From positions 3,720,001 to 3,784,000 of the forward strand of contig NZ_CP059491.1 in the NCBI RefSeq assembly GCF_014041935.1: a stretch of DNA of 64,000 nt. Reading direction: 5' to 3'. The first letter of the stretch is position 1; every line of letters starts with the position of its first letter. Position numbers and translations under genes: made by a program. The stretch is from Gordonia jinghuaiqii. GTDB taxonomy: Bacteria > Actinomycetota > Actinomycetes > Mycobacteriales > Mycobacteriaceae. The notes beneath the pieces are model-generated. The model worked only from the letters and a program-made list of their open reading frames with translations. It made no database searches and had not been told where the DNA came from. Shown here in pieces: positions 38,297 through 48,346 of the stretch.

Positions 38297-39367
38297 TCAG
38301 TCGTCGGTGGGGCTCTTACGGACGTACAGCAGACGGTCGCCGACCTCGATCTGCTCGACCTCGCGGTCGTCGACCCGGTGCAGCACACCGTTGCGGACCA
38401 CTCCGAGCACGATGTCCCGGGTGTGCGACGGCGAGCCGCCGGTCTCGGTGGGGTCCACCTCACGTTCGGCGATGGCGTAGCCGGCGTCGGGGGTCAGCAG
38501 GTCTTCGATGACCTCGACCACCGACGGTGTCTTGGTCGCGATACCGAGCAACCTGCCGGCGGTCTCCGACGAGACCACCACGGAGTTCGCACCCGACTGC
38601 CGCATCAGGTGCGTGTTCTCCGATTCGCGGATCGAGGCCACGATCTTGGCCCGCGGGTTCAGTTCCCGGGCCGTGAGCGTCGCCAGGACCGCGGTGTCGT
38701 CACGGTTGGTGGCCACCACGATGCTCGCCGCGTGCGCCACCCCCGCCAGACGCAGCACGTCGGACTTGGTGGCGTCGCCGCGCACGGTGACCAGGCCGTC
38801 GGAGGCGGCGTTCTCCAGCACTGCCGGGTCGGCGTCGACGACGACGATCTCCGACGGCTTGATGCCGTCGGCACGCATCGCGTCCACCGCGGTGCGACCC
38901 TTGGTGCCGTAACCGATGACCACGGTGTGATTGCGCACGGTATTCCTCCAACGCTGGATCTTGAGCGCCTGCCGGGACCGTTCGGTGAGCACCTCGAGGG
39001 TGGTACCGATCAGCACGATCAGGAACAACACACGCAACGGCGTGATGATGATGAGGTTGATGAACCGGGCGAACGGGCTGATCGGTGTGATGTCGCCGTA
39101 GCCGGTCGTCGACAGCGTCACCGCCGAGTAGTAGAGCGCATCCAGATACGACAGTTCGCTGTTCTGCGCGTCGCGGTAGCCGTCGCGATCGAGCCACACG
39201 ACGACCGAGGTGAACAGCAGCGCCAGGGTCGCCCAGAACACGCGCCGGCCGATGGCCCGGCTGGGGCTCTGCTGCAGTTCGGGAATGCGGACGACGCCGA
39301 CCAGGGCGTGGTCCGGTCGGTTGGCCAGCTCGGTGCGCCGGAAGCGACCACGCAGGGGGCTAGCCAC
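38297..39367 (-). CDS. Two-helix potassium channel with RCK (TrkA-N) domain
   Basis: 356 residues. Outer helix at about 43-60, pore loop with selectivity filter TTGYGD (87-92), inner helix at about 106-128. An RCK/TrkA-N domain follows (GYGTKG at 152-157, then VVDAD), ending in a TrkA-C domain (about 280-356). It is a ligand-gated K+ channel of the MthK design. The NAD-type Rossmann motif is intact. Two genes away from nudC's upstream side; mycobacterial counterpart Rv3200c. Confidence 0.93.
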   Translation of the reverse strand: MASPLRGRFRRTELANRPDHALVGVVRIPELQQSPSRAIGRRVFWATLALLFTSVVVWLDRDGYRDAQNSELSYLDALYYSAVTLSTTGYGDITPISPFARFINLIIITPLRVLFLIVLIGTTLEVLTERSRQALKIQRWRNTVRNHTVVIGYGTKGRTAVDAMRADGIKPSEIVVVDADPAVLENAASDGLVTVRGDATKSDVLRLAGVAHAASIVVATNRDDTAVLATLTARELNPRAKIVASIRESENTHLMRQSGANSVVVSSETAGRLLGIATKTPSVVEVIEDLLTPDAGYAIAEREVDPTETGGSPSHTRDIVLGVVRNGVLHRVDDREVEQIEVGDRLLYVRKSPTDD

Positions 39368-39433
39368 CGGCCCGCCCGCGCTTCTCCAGTTCGCTCACAC
39401 GCAGAAATGTAACCCACCACACGACCATGAGAA

Positions 39434-42400
39434 CTATTTGGCCAGCTTGGCCGCGAGGGTGGCCTCGTCGGGCAGGTCATCGGCCTCGAGGGTGTGTCCG
39501 TCGCGCACATAATGGAACGCCGCGCGCACCTTCTCCACCTCGACGCCCGCCAGCTGTGCCCAGGCGATGCGGTACGCCGCCAGCTGGATGAACAGCGACT
39601 CGCGGCGCGCGGGTTCGGGTACGACGCCGGTCTTCCAGTCGACGACGGTCCACGAGCCGTCCTTCTCGGCGAAGACCGCGTCGATGCGTCCGCGTACCAC
39701 GATGCCGCCGATGACCGTCTCGAAGGGCACCTCCACCTCGGTGGGGCTGCGGTTGGCCCAGCGCGAGGCGAGGAAGGCATCGCGTAGCGCGTCGAGGTCG
39801 GCGTCGGGGCTCGCGGTCGCATCGGCCGCGCCGGGCAACTCGTCGATGTCGAGCAGCCTGGTGGCGCCGAACCACCGCTCCACCCACGCGTGGAATGCGG
39901 TGCCGCGCCGCGCCATCGGGTTGGGCCGGTACGGGGTGGGCCGGCGCAGCCTACGGGCGAACTCGGCCTCGTCGGCGTCGAGCTCGACGAGCTGGCTCAC
40001 CGACAGATGCGTCGGCAGGGTCACCTCGACGAGTGCCTGGTTGGCCTGATGATGTTCGGCGAGCAGCGCCGCGACCTCCGCCTCCCAGGCGGCGATCTCG
40101 TCCTCGGGGTCGGCGGCGGCACCGGTGTCCGCCTGCCCGGGACTGTCGACCGGCCCGGGACTGTCGAACAGGGCGGGGGCGTCTCGGGCGGTGACGGCAT
40201 CGAGCACGAGGCCGGCGGCGGCCTGGACCGAATCACGGCGTCCGGCAAGCGGATCGCGCGGCCAGGCCCGTGCGACGACCCGCTCGGCCAGCGGATTGGG
40301 GGTGTCCTCGGCCGGCGGCGGGGTCCGCACCGCGATCGACAGTCCGGTCGAGTCGACGCTGGGATCGTTGACCGCCTCGTCGATCCCGACCATCAGTTCG
40401 TCGAAGAAATCGGAACCGCCGCGCGGTTTGTCACCGGTCTCCGACCAGTGATGCGCCGAGATCAGCAGATCGTGGCGGGCGCGGGTGAGCGCGACATACA
40501 GCAGCCGCCGGTCCTCTTCGAGGCGGCGCTCCCCGATCGCGGCCTTGTGATCGGCAAGGGCCTCCTCCAGCTGTTTGCGATCGCCGACCGTGTCGATCTT
40601 CAGCAACGGGAACCCTTCGGGCGCACCGTCGGCCGCCTCGGCGGGGATCGCGAGGTCGCCGCGCAGGTCGGCGGGCAGCTCGCGGGCACTGCCCAGCCAG
40701 GTGGTGTCGGCCTTGGCGCTCGGGAAGATCCCCCTCGCCAGGTGCGGGATCGCGACGACATCCCACTCGAGGCCCTTGGCGGCGTGCACGGTGAGAATCT
40801 GCACGCGTTGCTCGGCGACCTCGATCCGACCGGGTTCGAGCCCTTTCTCGATGGTCTCGGCCGCGTCCAGGAACGCAAGCAGCCCGGGCAGATTCGCGCC
40901 GGCACGATCCGCGTAGTGACTCACGTAGTCGGCGAAGGCGTCGAGGTGTTCGCGTCCGGTGATCGCACCGCGCATCCGCCGAGCCCGGATCTGCGCCTCG
41001 ACGCCGACACCGATGGTGTGCTCGACGTCGGCGACGAGTTCGGGCAGCGGCTGGCCGATGCGGCGCCGGAGAGATTCCAGCTGTGCACCGAACGCGCGGA
41101 TTCGCGCGTACCCCTCGGGGCTGTAATCGGCCGGGTCACCCGGGTCGACGACGGCGTCGGCGATGCCCGCCCGGTCGACGATCTCGGTGGGCAGCACCGC
41201 ATCGAGCGCGGCGTCGAGCTGTTCGCGGCTGGTGACGACCCCGCCCGACTCGGCGAAACTCTCCGCGGCGAGAGTGGTGGCGCGACGCCACAGGGCGGCA
41301 AGGTCTTTGGCGCCCAGGCGCCAGCGGGCACCGGTGAGCAGCCGCATGACCGCGGTCCCGGCCATCGGGTCGGCCATCACACGCAGGGTCGCGACGATGT
41401 CCTCGATCTCGGGGACGTGCAGCAACCCACCGATGCCGACGACCTCGGTGGGGATGCCGCGGCTCTCCAGTTCGGCGGCCAGCGGTGCCGAATCCTCGTT
41501 GCGCCGCACCAGGACAGCCGTTGTCGGCGGCGCTTCGTCCGCCGCCTCGGCGGCCCGGTAGCGCGCCTCGATGTGGTCGGCGATCCAGTTCCGCTCGTCG
41601 ACGACGGTCTCGGTCAGCGCGATGGTGGCGGTGCCGTGCGGGGCGTCGGGCCGGGGGCGCAGCACACTGACCGGGATGCCCCGGCGTCGCAGGTCCTCGG
41701 AGATCTGGTTGGCCAGGCGCAGACCCTGCGCCGAATTGCGCCAGCTGGTCAGCAGTTCCAGGCGTCGTGCGGGGGTGCCGTCGGGGCGGGGGAAGTCCCG
41801 GGCGAAGCGCGGCAGGTTGGCCGCCGAGGCGCCACGCCACCCGTAGATGGATTGGATCGGATCGCCGACGGCGGTGACCGCGACGGGAGAGCGTGCCGGA
41901 TCGTGACCGCCGAAAAGCGTTGACAGCAGGACTCGCTGAGAGTGTCCGGTGTCCTGGTACTCGTCGAGCAGCACGGCCCGGAAGGCGGTCCGTTCGGCCG
42001 CGACCACCTCCGGGTTGGATACCACCAGCCGTGCCGCGAGCGACATCTGGCTGCCGAAGTCGAGCGCGGACTGGGCCCGCATGGTGTCGCCGAGCGCGAT
42101 GACCATCGGGATCAGTTCGCGCCGTTCGTCGATGACCTCTTTGACCTTGAGCAACGCCTGGGTCGGCTTGTCCCGCTGCTTGGGTCCCTTCGGCAGTGTG
42201 TCGATGAGGTCGTAGAGCAGTGTGCCCGCGCGCGCCAGGTCGGCGATGTCGACGAGGTGTTCGGACATCTCGCCGTAGAGCTTGAGCACCGCCTCGGTGA
42301 CGCTGGCCGGCACCTTCTTGGTGTTCAGCTCGCCGGGCCACGCCGAGACCAGCGAGAAGGCGAGCTGCCACAGCTCGGTCTCGGTCAGCAGCGTCGACGA

Positions 42401-42841
42401 CGGTTCCACGGGCAGCAGGAGACCGTAGTCGGCGATGAGACGACCGGCATAGGCGTGGTAGGTGCTGACCTCGGGGTCGGCGCCGCGGAGTCGGGCGGCC
42501 AGCGAACCGTCGGGATCCCAGGAGCGCAGCGCCGGGGTGCCCGACAACATCGACAGGCGTCGCCGGATGCGGGCGCCGAGCTCGCTGGCGGCCTTGCGCG
42601 TGAACGTCAGTCCGAGGATCTCGTCGGGTGCCACGATCTGATTGGCGACCAGCCACACCACCCGCGACGCCATGGTCTCGGTCTTGCCCGCACCGGCACC
42701 TGCGACGACGAGCATCGGCTCGATGGGGGCCTCGATGACGGCGACCTGTTCGGGTGTCGGGTCGGGCAGGCCGAGTGCCGCGGCGAGCGACTTCGCGCCG
42801 ATGGTGGGATTGTCGCTCGTCCGATTGTCGATGTCAGTCAT
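39434..42841 (-). CDS. adnB: Helicase-nuclease subunit AdnB
   Basis: 1135 residues. UvrD-like motor with Walker A GAGAGKT (48-54), [31 protein letters not shown] and LLYVALTRAR. The C-terminal RecB-family nuclease has DWKTG and QLAAYRIAW. With AdnA it resects double-strand breaks. ATG 42841 overlaps the adnA stop by eight bases, so the subunits are co-translated. All helicase motifs are intact, consistent with AdnB as the leading motor. Confidence 0.94.
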   Translation of the reverse strand: MTDIDNRTSDNPTIGAKSLAAALGLPDPTPEQVAVIEAPIEPMLVVAGAGAGKTETMASRVVWLVANQIVAPDEILGLTFTRKAASELGARIRRRLSMLSGTPALRSWDPDGSLAARLRGADPEVSTYHAYAGRLIADYGLLLPVEPSSTLLTETELWQLAFSLVSAWPGELNTKKVPASVTEAVLKLYGEMSEHLVDIADLARAGTLLYDLIDTLPKGPKQRDKPTQALLKVKEVIDERRELIPMVIALGDTMRAQSALDFGSQMSLAARLVVSNPEVVAAERTAFRAVLLDEYQDTGHSQRVLLSTLFGGHDPARSPVAVTAVGDPIQSIYGWRGASAANLPRFARDFPRPDGTPARRLELLTSWRNSAQGLRLANQISEDLRRRGIPVSVLRPRPDAPHGTATIALTETVVDERNWIADHIEARYRAAEAADEAPPTTAVLVRRNEDSAPLAAELESRGIPTEVVGIGGLLHVPEIEDIVATLRVMADPMAGTAVMRLLTGARWRLGAKDLAALWRRATTLAAESFAESGGVVTSREQLDAALDAVLPTEIVDRAGIADAVVDPGDPADYSPEGYARIRAFGAQLESLRRRIGQPLPELVADVEHTIGVGVEAQIRARRMRGAITGREHLDAFADYVSHYADRAGANLPGLLAFLDAAETIEKGLEPGRIEVAEQRVQILTVHAAKGLEWDVVAIPHLARGIFPSAKADTTWLGSARELPADLRGDLAIPAEAADGAPEGFPLLKIDTVGDRKQLEEALADHKAAIGERRLEEDRRLLYVALTRARHDLLISAHHWSETGDKPRGGSDFFDELMVGIDEAVNDPSVDSTGLSIAVRTPPPAEDTPNPLAERVVARAWPRDPLAGRRDSVQAAAGLVLDAVTARDAPALFDSPGPVDSPGQADTGAAADPEDEIAAWEAEVAALLAEHHQANQALVEVTLPTHLSVSQLVELDADEAEFARRLRRPTPYRPNPMARRGTAFHAWVERWFGATRLLDIDELPGAADATASPDADLDALRDAFLASRWANRSPTEVEVPFETVIGGIVVRGRIDAVFAEKDGSWTVVDWKTGVVPEPARRESLFIQLAAYRIAWAQLAGVEVEKVRAAFHYVRDGHTLEADDLPDEATLAAKLAK

Positions 42842-45800
42842 CGGTGACCGCCTTGCCGGGGATCTGTGCCGGACAACTGGTGGTGAGGGTGCAGTGCACA
42901 CATCCCGGGTTGGGCGTGGCGTGGTAGGTCGGGCCGATACTCGCGCGCGCCGCCCGGCGCACGACGCCGACCCACTCGTCGAGCAGCTCCGGCGTCAGCG
43001 GCGACTGAATGCGTTCGGCCGCACCGGAATTGCGGTTCGCGGTGGACACGTACACCAGGCGCGCACCGCCGGGGGCGACATCGGCGAACTGCGGGACCCC
43101 GCCGTGCGCGAGGGCCACCTGGTAGGCAGCCATCTGTGCGTGCTCGTCGGCGTCGGCCTTGGTGATCGGGGTCTTCGAGGTCTTCACGTCGACCACCACC
43201 GGCCGCCCCGCCGCATCGACCTCGAGCCGGTCGACCCGGCCGCGGAGCCGGACGGCGGGCTCCTCGACCTCGACGCCGGTCCCGTCGTCGGTCCCGCCGC
43301 CGGACGGGCTGGTGACGGCGGGAAGGGTTGCGTCGACCGGCAATTCGACGCCGACCTCGTCCAGATCGGCGCGGGAGAGTCGTAGCCAGTCGCGGAAATG
43401 GCCGAGCATGCCCTCGGCGCGTTCGAGTTCGCGGGCCGAGTACCACCCCGCACCGGTGTCGACGCGGTCCCAGATCCCGCGCAGCGCCGCCGTCACCTCG
43501 GCCGGGTCCAGCTGCCCGGCAACGGCCTGCACGAGCGTGTGGACCAGGCTCCCGGTCAGCGCCGGGGTGCCGTCCCCGTCGCGACCGCCGTTGCGTTCGA
43601 GTACCCACCGCAGCGAGCACCGGGTCAGCGCATCGACATTCGACGGCGACAACACCACCGGGCCCTTGTCGGGCGTCCACAGCGGCTCGTCGGAACTGGG
43701 TGCGGCGAGTCCGAACCAGTCGCGCGGATGGGCACCGGGGATGTCGGAGTCGGCGAGTTCGGCGAGGAGCCGCGCGGCCGCACGCGTGCGCTCGTCGGGT
43801 TCGTGTCCGTGAGGGGTGTCCTGCACGCCGGCGATGACCGCCGACCGCAATGTCGCGACCAGGGACGGCAGCGAGAGGACCCGGTCGACACCGGGGTCGA
43901 GCCGGAGCTCGGCCTGGGGTGCCTCGTCATCGGCCTCGCCGACGAGATCGGCGAGCTCGGTGATGAAGCGCGACGGCGACGCGTCACCGCTGCCGTCCTC
44001 GACCGCGGTCACCAGCAGCCGGCTCCGGGCGCGCGTGCACGCCACCAGGAACAGCCGCCGCTCGTCGGCCAGGGCGGTCGCGCCGCGGGCGACGGTGTCG
44101 GCCGCGCCTGCGTCCATCCCGTCGAGGATGTCGACGAGCTGCCCGGTGGCCAGGACGCCGCCGCGGCTGCGCAACGACGGCCACAGTCCGTCCTGCACCC
44201 CGGCGACCGCGACGACCTCCCACTCGCGTCCCACCGCCGCATGTGCCGACAGCACCGTCACCGAGTCGGCGGCGGCGCCGGGCGTACGGCTGTCACGCGG
44301 GATCTGCAGCTGCGACAGATAGTGCACGAATCCGGCGGGCCCGGCGGCGGGCAGGGTGTCGGCGAAATTGGCCGCCGACTCGAACATCGCCATGACCGCG
44401 TCGAGATCGCGATCGGCCTGTTCGCCTGCCGGTCCGCCGCGGACCGCCGAGGCCGCCCAGCGACGTTCGAGTCCGGTGGACTGCCATGCGGCCCACAGGG
44501 TCTCCTCGATGCCCCGGCCCGCGTCGTGGGCGCGTTGCGCGGCGGCCACGACGTCGAGCACCCGGGCCAGCGGGGTGGCCTCGGTCTCGGTGAGCGTCCG
44601 CCGGTAGCGCGCCCCGAGTGCTGGGTCCAGGATGGCCCGGGTCAGCGACGTCAGCGAATCGGGCTGTGCGGCAACGGCAGTGGCATCCGGATCGGCGGTG
44701 GCGTCCGGATCGGCGGTGGCATCCGGACCGGCGGCGGCCTCCGCAACATCCGCGTTCTTGGCAGCGGCCGCCTCCTTCGCGATGGCCGAGTCATCGAGGC
44801 GGCGGATGCCGCGACGGAGGCGTCGCATCGAGCCGGGATCGGCGGCGCCGATCGGACCGGACAGCAGGGTGAGCGTGTCTTCCGTCGTGAACAGGTCTGT
44901 TGTGAGCCGATCTGGCGTGCGCTGATCCGGGTCGGGTCCGGCCGACCGCGCCGCGACCGCCCGCAGCACCAGCATCAGCGCGATCACCGCCCGTTGCCGG
45001 TGCAGGGGAAGATCACTCGCGGGCGTGGTCAGCGGGACACCGGCCGAGCGGAACGCACGACGCAACGGCGGCAGCGCCGCGGACACCGACCGCACGACGA
45101 CGGCCATCTGCGACCACGGCACACCGTCGAACAGGTGCGCCCGGCGGAGCAGGTCGGCGATCGCGGTGGCCTCCTTGGCGGCAGATCCGAAGATGCGCAC
45201 AGCGGCCGCGTCCCCCGACGGAACATGGTCTCGCGCTTCCGATGTCACCGGAACGGGATAGGAGTGGGGACGCGCGCCGGGCAGCCGGGCGGCGATCGCC
45301 CGGCCCAGCCGTGCCAGATCGGGGTGGGCGCGGAAGTCGTGTTCGAGCACGATGTCGCGTTCGGACCCGGGCTCGGCGAGACCGTCGGCGAATCGTGGGC
45401 TCGCCCCGCGGAACCCGAACACGGACTGGTCGGTGTCGGCCGCGATGATCGTCGAGAGCGTGCCGGTGCCGACCAGGCTGATCAGGTGGGCGGCCTGCGG
45501 GTCGAGGTGTTGTGCGTCGTCGACGAGCAGGTGGCGGATGCGGCGACGCTCACCGCTGAGCAGGTCGGGGTCGGTGGCGAATGCCGACAACGCCGAGCCG
45601 ATCAGTTCGGCGGCGTCGACCGCGGGGGCCGAGGCACCCGGGGTCTCCAGCCCGACGGCCCCGCGCAGCAGCATGTTCTGCTCGTACTGGGCGTACGCCC
45701 GCGCCGCCGCGGACCATTCCGGCCGCTTGTGCGTACGACCCAGCGCCGCAAGTTCTTCCGGTCCGACACCGCGTTCGGCGGCGCGCATCATCAGGTCCCG

Positions 45801-46388
45801 CAGGACCTGGGCGAAACCATCGGTGCCCAGGGCCGGACGCAGGTGGGCGGGCCAGTACCCGGCGCCGTCCTCGATGTCGCCGGCGAGCAACTCACGGAGG
45901 ACGACGTCCTGCTCGGACCCGGTGATGAGCCGCGGTGGCGGATTGCCGTGGGCGGTGGCCTGCAGCCGCAGAATCGCGAAGGCGTAGGAGTGCACGGTGC
46001 GGACGAGGGGTTCGCGCAGGGCACCGCCGAGCACGCGCCGTCCTCCGGAATGCGCCGACAGGACCCGCCGGGTGATCTCCTCACGCAGCGCCACGGCCGC
46101 CCGGCGACTCGACGCCAGCACGAGAACCGACTCGGGATCGGTGGCGGGGTCGAGGAGTCGCGCGACGGCAGCGTCGACGATCAGGGCGGTCTTGCCGCTG
46201 CCCGGCCCGCCGTGGACGCGAACCGGCCGCCACGCCTGCTCCTCCCCCGCGGGCGAGGTGGCCTCGGGCGCGATCACCGCCGCCACCTCCGGCGGCCACC
46301 GGCGCGGGCGATCGGTGGACTCGGGAGCAGCGACCAGCCGCGCGCGCAGAGCGCTGCGCGGCGGCTTGGCGCCCGGGTTCCGACTCAT
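42834..46388 (-). CDS. adnA: Helicase-nuclease subunit AdnA
   Basis: 1184 residues. Walker A GGPGSGKT (60-67). Motif II reads VDDAQ instead of DExQ, motif III is TDQSVFGFRG, and motif V has AHAAVGREWE. The RecB-type nuclease has DVKTSK and MAAYQVALA. Four cysteines, TRCSLRW and CVHCTLTTSC, bracket it as an Fe-S cluster site. The degenerate motif II fits AdnA as the weaker motor. A low-complexity Asp-Ala-Thr linker near residue 560 carries an 18-bp DNA repeat. ATG 46388 is chosen; ATG 46397 adds three residues. Confidence 0.93.
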   Translation of the reverse strand: MSRNPGAKPPRSALRARLVAAPESTDRPRRWPPEVAAVIAPEATSPAGEEQAWRPVRVHGGPGSGKTALIVDAAVARLLDPATDPESVLVLASSRRAAVALREEITRRVLSAHSGGRRVLGGALREPLVRTVHSYAFAILRLQATAHGNPPPRLITGSEQDVVLRELLAGDIEDGAGYWPAHLRPALGTDGFAQVLRDLMMRAAERGVGPEELAALGRTHKRPEWSAAARAYAQYEQNMLLRGAVGLETPGASAPAVDAAELIGSALSAFATDPDLLSGERRRIRHLLVDDAQHLDPQAAHLISLVGTGTLSTIIAADTDQSVFGFRGASPRFADGLAEPGSERDIVLEHDFRAHPDLARLGRAIAARLPGARPHSYPVPVTSEARDHVPSGDAAAVRIFGSAAKEATAIADLLRRAHLFDGVPWSQMAVVVRSVSAALPPLRRAFRSAGVPLTTPASDLPLHRQRAVIALMLVLRAVAARSAGPDPDQRTPDRLTTDLFTTEDTLTLLSGPIGAADPGSMRRLRRGIRRLDDSAIAKEAAAAKNADVAEAAAGPDATADPDATADPDATAVAAQPDSLTSLTRAILDPALGARYRRTLTETEATPLARVLDVVAAAQRAHDAGRGIEETLWAAWQSTGLERRWAASAVRGGPAGEQADRDLDAVMAMFESAANFADTLPAAGPAGFVHYLSQLQIPRDSRTPGAAADSVTVLSAHAAVGREWEVVAVAGVQDGLWPSLRSRGGVLATGQLVDILDGMDAGAADTVARGATALADERRLFLVACTRARSRLLVTAVEDGSGDASPSRFITELADLVGEADDEAPQAELRLDPGVDRVLSLPSLVATLRSAVIAGVQDTPHGHEPDERTRAAARLLAELADSDIPGAHPRDWFGLAAPSSDEPLWTPDKGPVVLSPSNVDALTRCSLRWVLERNGGRDGDGTPALTGSLVHTLVQAVAGQLDPAEVTAALRGIWDRVDTGAGWYSARELERAEGMLGHFRDWLRLSRADLDEVGVELPVDATLPAVTSPSGGGTDDGTGVEVEEPAVRLRGRVDRLEVDAAGRPVVVDVKTSKTPITKADADEHAQMAAYQVALAHGGVPQFADVAPGGARLVYVSTANRNSGAAERIQSPLTPELLDEWVGVVRRAARASIGPTYHATPNPGCVHCTLTTSCPAQIPGKAVTDD
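44682..44735. repeat. 18-bp in-frame tandem repeat inside adnA
   Basis: GGCATCCGGATCGGCGGT occurs three times in a row (44682, 44700, 44718) with few changes. It encodes repeated Ala-Asp-Pro-Asp-Ala-Thr units in the linker of AdnA. Copy number can change without a frameshift. Confidence 0.92.
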
Positions 46389-46479
46389 GGGTCCCATCGA
46401 ATCATGGGCCACCGACGGCGCCTTTCGGCACGCCTCCTCCGGCGTCGGCGGCGCCGGGGACATACGGCAGGATGGACGG

Positions 46480-47256
46480 GTGGCAGCACTCAACACGCAC
46501 GTCTTCGGCAGCGGTCCCACGGTTCTCGCCGTCCACGGCCTCACCGGGCACGGCTTGCGCTGGGCCGCGATGGCCGAGCATCTGGGCGACGTCCGCATCG
46601 TGGCGCCCGACCTCATCGGACACGGCCGGTCCCCGTGGCGGCCGCCGTGGAGTATCGAACATCACGTGCGCGCCCTGTCCGAGGTCATCGACACCCACAT
46701 CCCGGTCGAGGCCCAGCCGATCGTCGTGGTGGGCCACTCGTTCGGCGGGGCGCTGGCCCTGCATCTGGCCAACCAGCGTCCGGACGCGGTCAAGGGCCTC
46801 GTGCTCCTCGACCCCGCACAGGGCCTCGATCCCGAGTTCGCCCTCGAGGTCGCCACCGACAGTCTCGACAACTGGGACTACGCGAACGCCGACGCGGCGC
46901 GTTCGGCGAAACGGGCCGAGGGGTGGGCCGCCGTACCCGACGCGGTTCTGGAAGCCGAACTCGCCGAACACCTCATCCCCCGGCCCCACGGGCGGGTCGG
47001 CTGGCGGGTCAGCGCACCCGCGGCCGCGGCGTCGTGGAGCGAGATGGCCCGGCCCGCGGTGTTGCCGCCGCCCGGGACCCCGACGCACATCGTCGTGGCC
47101 GATCAGGTCCAGCCGCCTTTCGTGCGGCCCGCGTTCCTGGAGGCGTGCGCGAGCGAACGCGGCGACGACGTCACCATCCATCACGCCGACTGCGCCCACA
47201 TGGTGCCCTTCCTGGAGCCCGGGCTCTGCGCGTCGCTGATCCGGTCGCTGCTCTAG
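46480..47256 (+). CDS. Alpha/beta-hydrolase (LipV-like)
   Basis: 258 residues. The nucleophile elbow is GHSFGG with S87, the oxyanion HGLTGHG lies at 19-25, and the catalytic histidine is in CAHMVPFL (H240). Serine esterase or lipase of the fold found at the same place in mycobacteria (Rv3203, lipV). The start is GTG 46480. It is divergent from adnA and 15 bases before the alkyltransferase-like gene, so the two are co-transcribed. Confidence 0.87.
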   Translation: MAALNTHVFGSGPTVLAVHGLTGHGLRWAAMAEHLGDVRIVAPDLIGHGRSPWRPPWSIEHHVRALSEVIDTHIPVEAQPIVVVGHSFGGALALHLANQRPDAVKGLVLLDPAQGLDPEFALEVATDSLDNWDYANADAARSAKRAEGWAAVPDAVLEAELAEHLIPRPHGRVGWRVSAPAAAASWSEMARPAVLPPPGTPTHIVVADQVQPPFVRPAFLEACASERGDDVTIHHADCAHMVPFLEPGLCASLIRSLL

Positions 47257-47271
47257 AAGCGGGGCTCGACG

Positions 47272-47580
47272 ATGGCTGCGATCACCGAGGGGGAGGTCGA
47301 GATCGTGCGTGCGCTGGTCGCGGCGATCCCCGTCGGGCAGGTGAGCACGTACGGCGACCTGGCCACCGCGGCCGGGCTGTCGAGTCCGCGGATCGTGGGC
47401 TGGATCATGCGCACCGACACCGCGGATCTGCCGTGGCACCGGGTGGTCCCGGCCAGTGGCCGTCCGGCACCGCATCTGGCGACACGCCAGCTCGAACGGC
47501 TTGCCGCAGAAGGAGTTCCGATCACCGACGGACGCATCCGGTTGCGCGAGTGCCGGTGGACGCCACCATCTGACCGGTGA
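47272..47580 (+). CDS. Alkyltransferase-like (ATL) DNA repair protein
   Basis: 102 residues, the length of the C-terminal DNA-binding domain of O6-alkylguanine transferases. The active-site PCHRV is replaced by PWHRVV (54-59), so tryptophan sits where the alkyl-accepting cysteine belongs. ATL proteins bind O6-alkylguanine and recruit nucleotide excision repair. The Tyr-Arg finger equivalents are YGDLA and SPRIVG. It lies close to adnAB and uvrD2, all repair genes. Confidence 0.92.
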   Translation: MAAITEGEVEIVRALVAAIPVGQVSTYGDLATAAGLSSPRIVGWIMRTDTADLPWHRVVPASGRPAPHLATRQLERLAAEGVPITDGRIRLRECRWTPPSDR

Positions 47581-47600
47581 CCGGGTCAGGCCGGGTCAGA
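47581..47600. repeat. 10-bp tandem duplication across a stop codon
   Basis: CCGGGTCAGG and CCGGGTCAGA are adjacent. The second copy contains the stop codon (47596-47598) of the chelatase gene. The 15-base gap between the two convergent genes consists mostly of this duplication. Confidence 0.75.
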
Positions 47601-48330
47601 CCCCGGCCCGGCGACGGTACGGGCTGATCGCCGCACGCATCCGGGTGACGATCAGGTCGACGATGCGGGGGTCCGGGCCGAGTGGCGCCGCCACCAGATC
47701 GGCGCCATAGGTCTGCAGACGCTGGTGGAACAGGCCCGGGGCCAACAGATGACTGGCCACCACGACGCGCCGTCCGGTGCGTCGTGCGCGCTCGATCGCC
47801 TCCGGCACCGAGGGCTGCGCGGTGGTGATGAACCCGACCTCCACCCGGCCGCCGATGAGCGACTCGAGCTGTCGGGCGGCGAGATGAACCTGACCGCAGG
47901 CACTTTCGTCCGACGAGCCGGCCGCCGCGAGCACCACCGCGTCGCCCGGTTCCCAGCCGGCCTCCGCCAGACGCAGCCGGGCCACCGCCGCGATCGACGG
48001 GTCGGGGCCGAGCGCCCGGGTCACGACCGTGTCGGACCTGCCGGCCCGGGCGACGTGTTCGGGAATGTCCTTGCGGACGTGATAGCCCGACGCGAGAAAG
48101 GCCGGCACCAGCACGGCGGGCCGCTCGAGATCGGCGATCACCTCACTCGGCGTCGGCCCCAGGACGTCGACGAATGCGGTGCGCGTGACACCCACGCGTC
48201 GGCTGACCGCCTCGGCGATCTCGGCGATCACGTTGACGCCGTGCGGATTTCGCGTTCCATGAGCCACCAGGACCGGACTGACCTCGCGCAGCCGGTCACC
48301 GTGGGGAAGTCGTACATCATTGTCGCCCAT
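47596..48330 (-). CDS. Sirohydrochlorin chelatase (CbiX/SirB family)
   Basis: 244 residues. Two related halves each hold a metal-chelatase motif: VLVAHGTRNPHG (about 20-31) and FLASGYHVRKDIPEH in the first half, and VVLAAAGSSDESA and SHLLAPGLFHQR in the second. Histidines in the first half (H24, and GYH near 83) fit metal and tetrapyrrole binding. Iron insertion gives siroheme, needed by NirB encoded upstream. Cobalt insertion is an alternative, but the neighbourhood supports siroheme. Last gene of the nitrite module. Confidence 0.88.
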   Translation of the reverse strand: MGDNDVRLPHGDRLREVSPVLVAHGTRNPHGVNVIAEIAEAVSRRVGVTRTAFVDVLGPTPSEVIADLERPAVLVPAFLASGYHVRKDIPEHVARAGRSDTVVTRALGPDPSIAAVARLRLAEAGWEPGDAVVLAAAGSSDESACGQVHLAARQLESLIGGRVEVGFITTAQPSVPEAIERARRTGRRVVVASHLLAPGLFHQRLQTYGADLVAAPLGPDPRIVDLIVTRMRAAISPYRRRAGV

Positions 48331-48346
48331 GATGATTGTCTCTTCC

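Noticed and set aside
43398..47573. A 1391-codon open frame on the plus strand opposite adnA
   Set aside because: It is the shadow of a high-GC coding region; the translation is Arg/Gly/His-rich and lacks domain patterns, whereas the minus strand encodes AdnA. The same reasoning rejects the long frames opposite prfB/hisN and opposite the UPF0182 gene.
47272..47580. Functional O6-methylguanine methyltransferase
   Set aside because: The acceptor cysteine is replaced by tryptophan (PWHRVV), so the protein is alkyltransferase-like.
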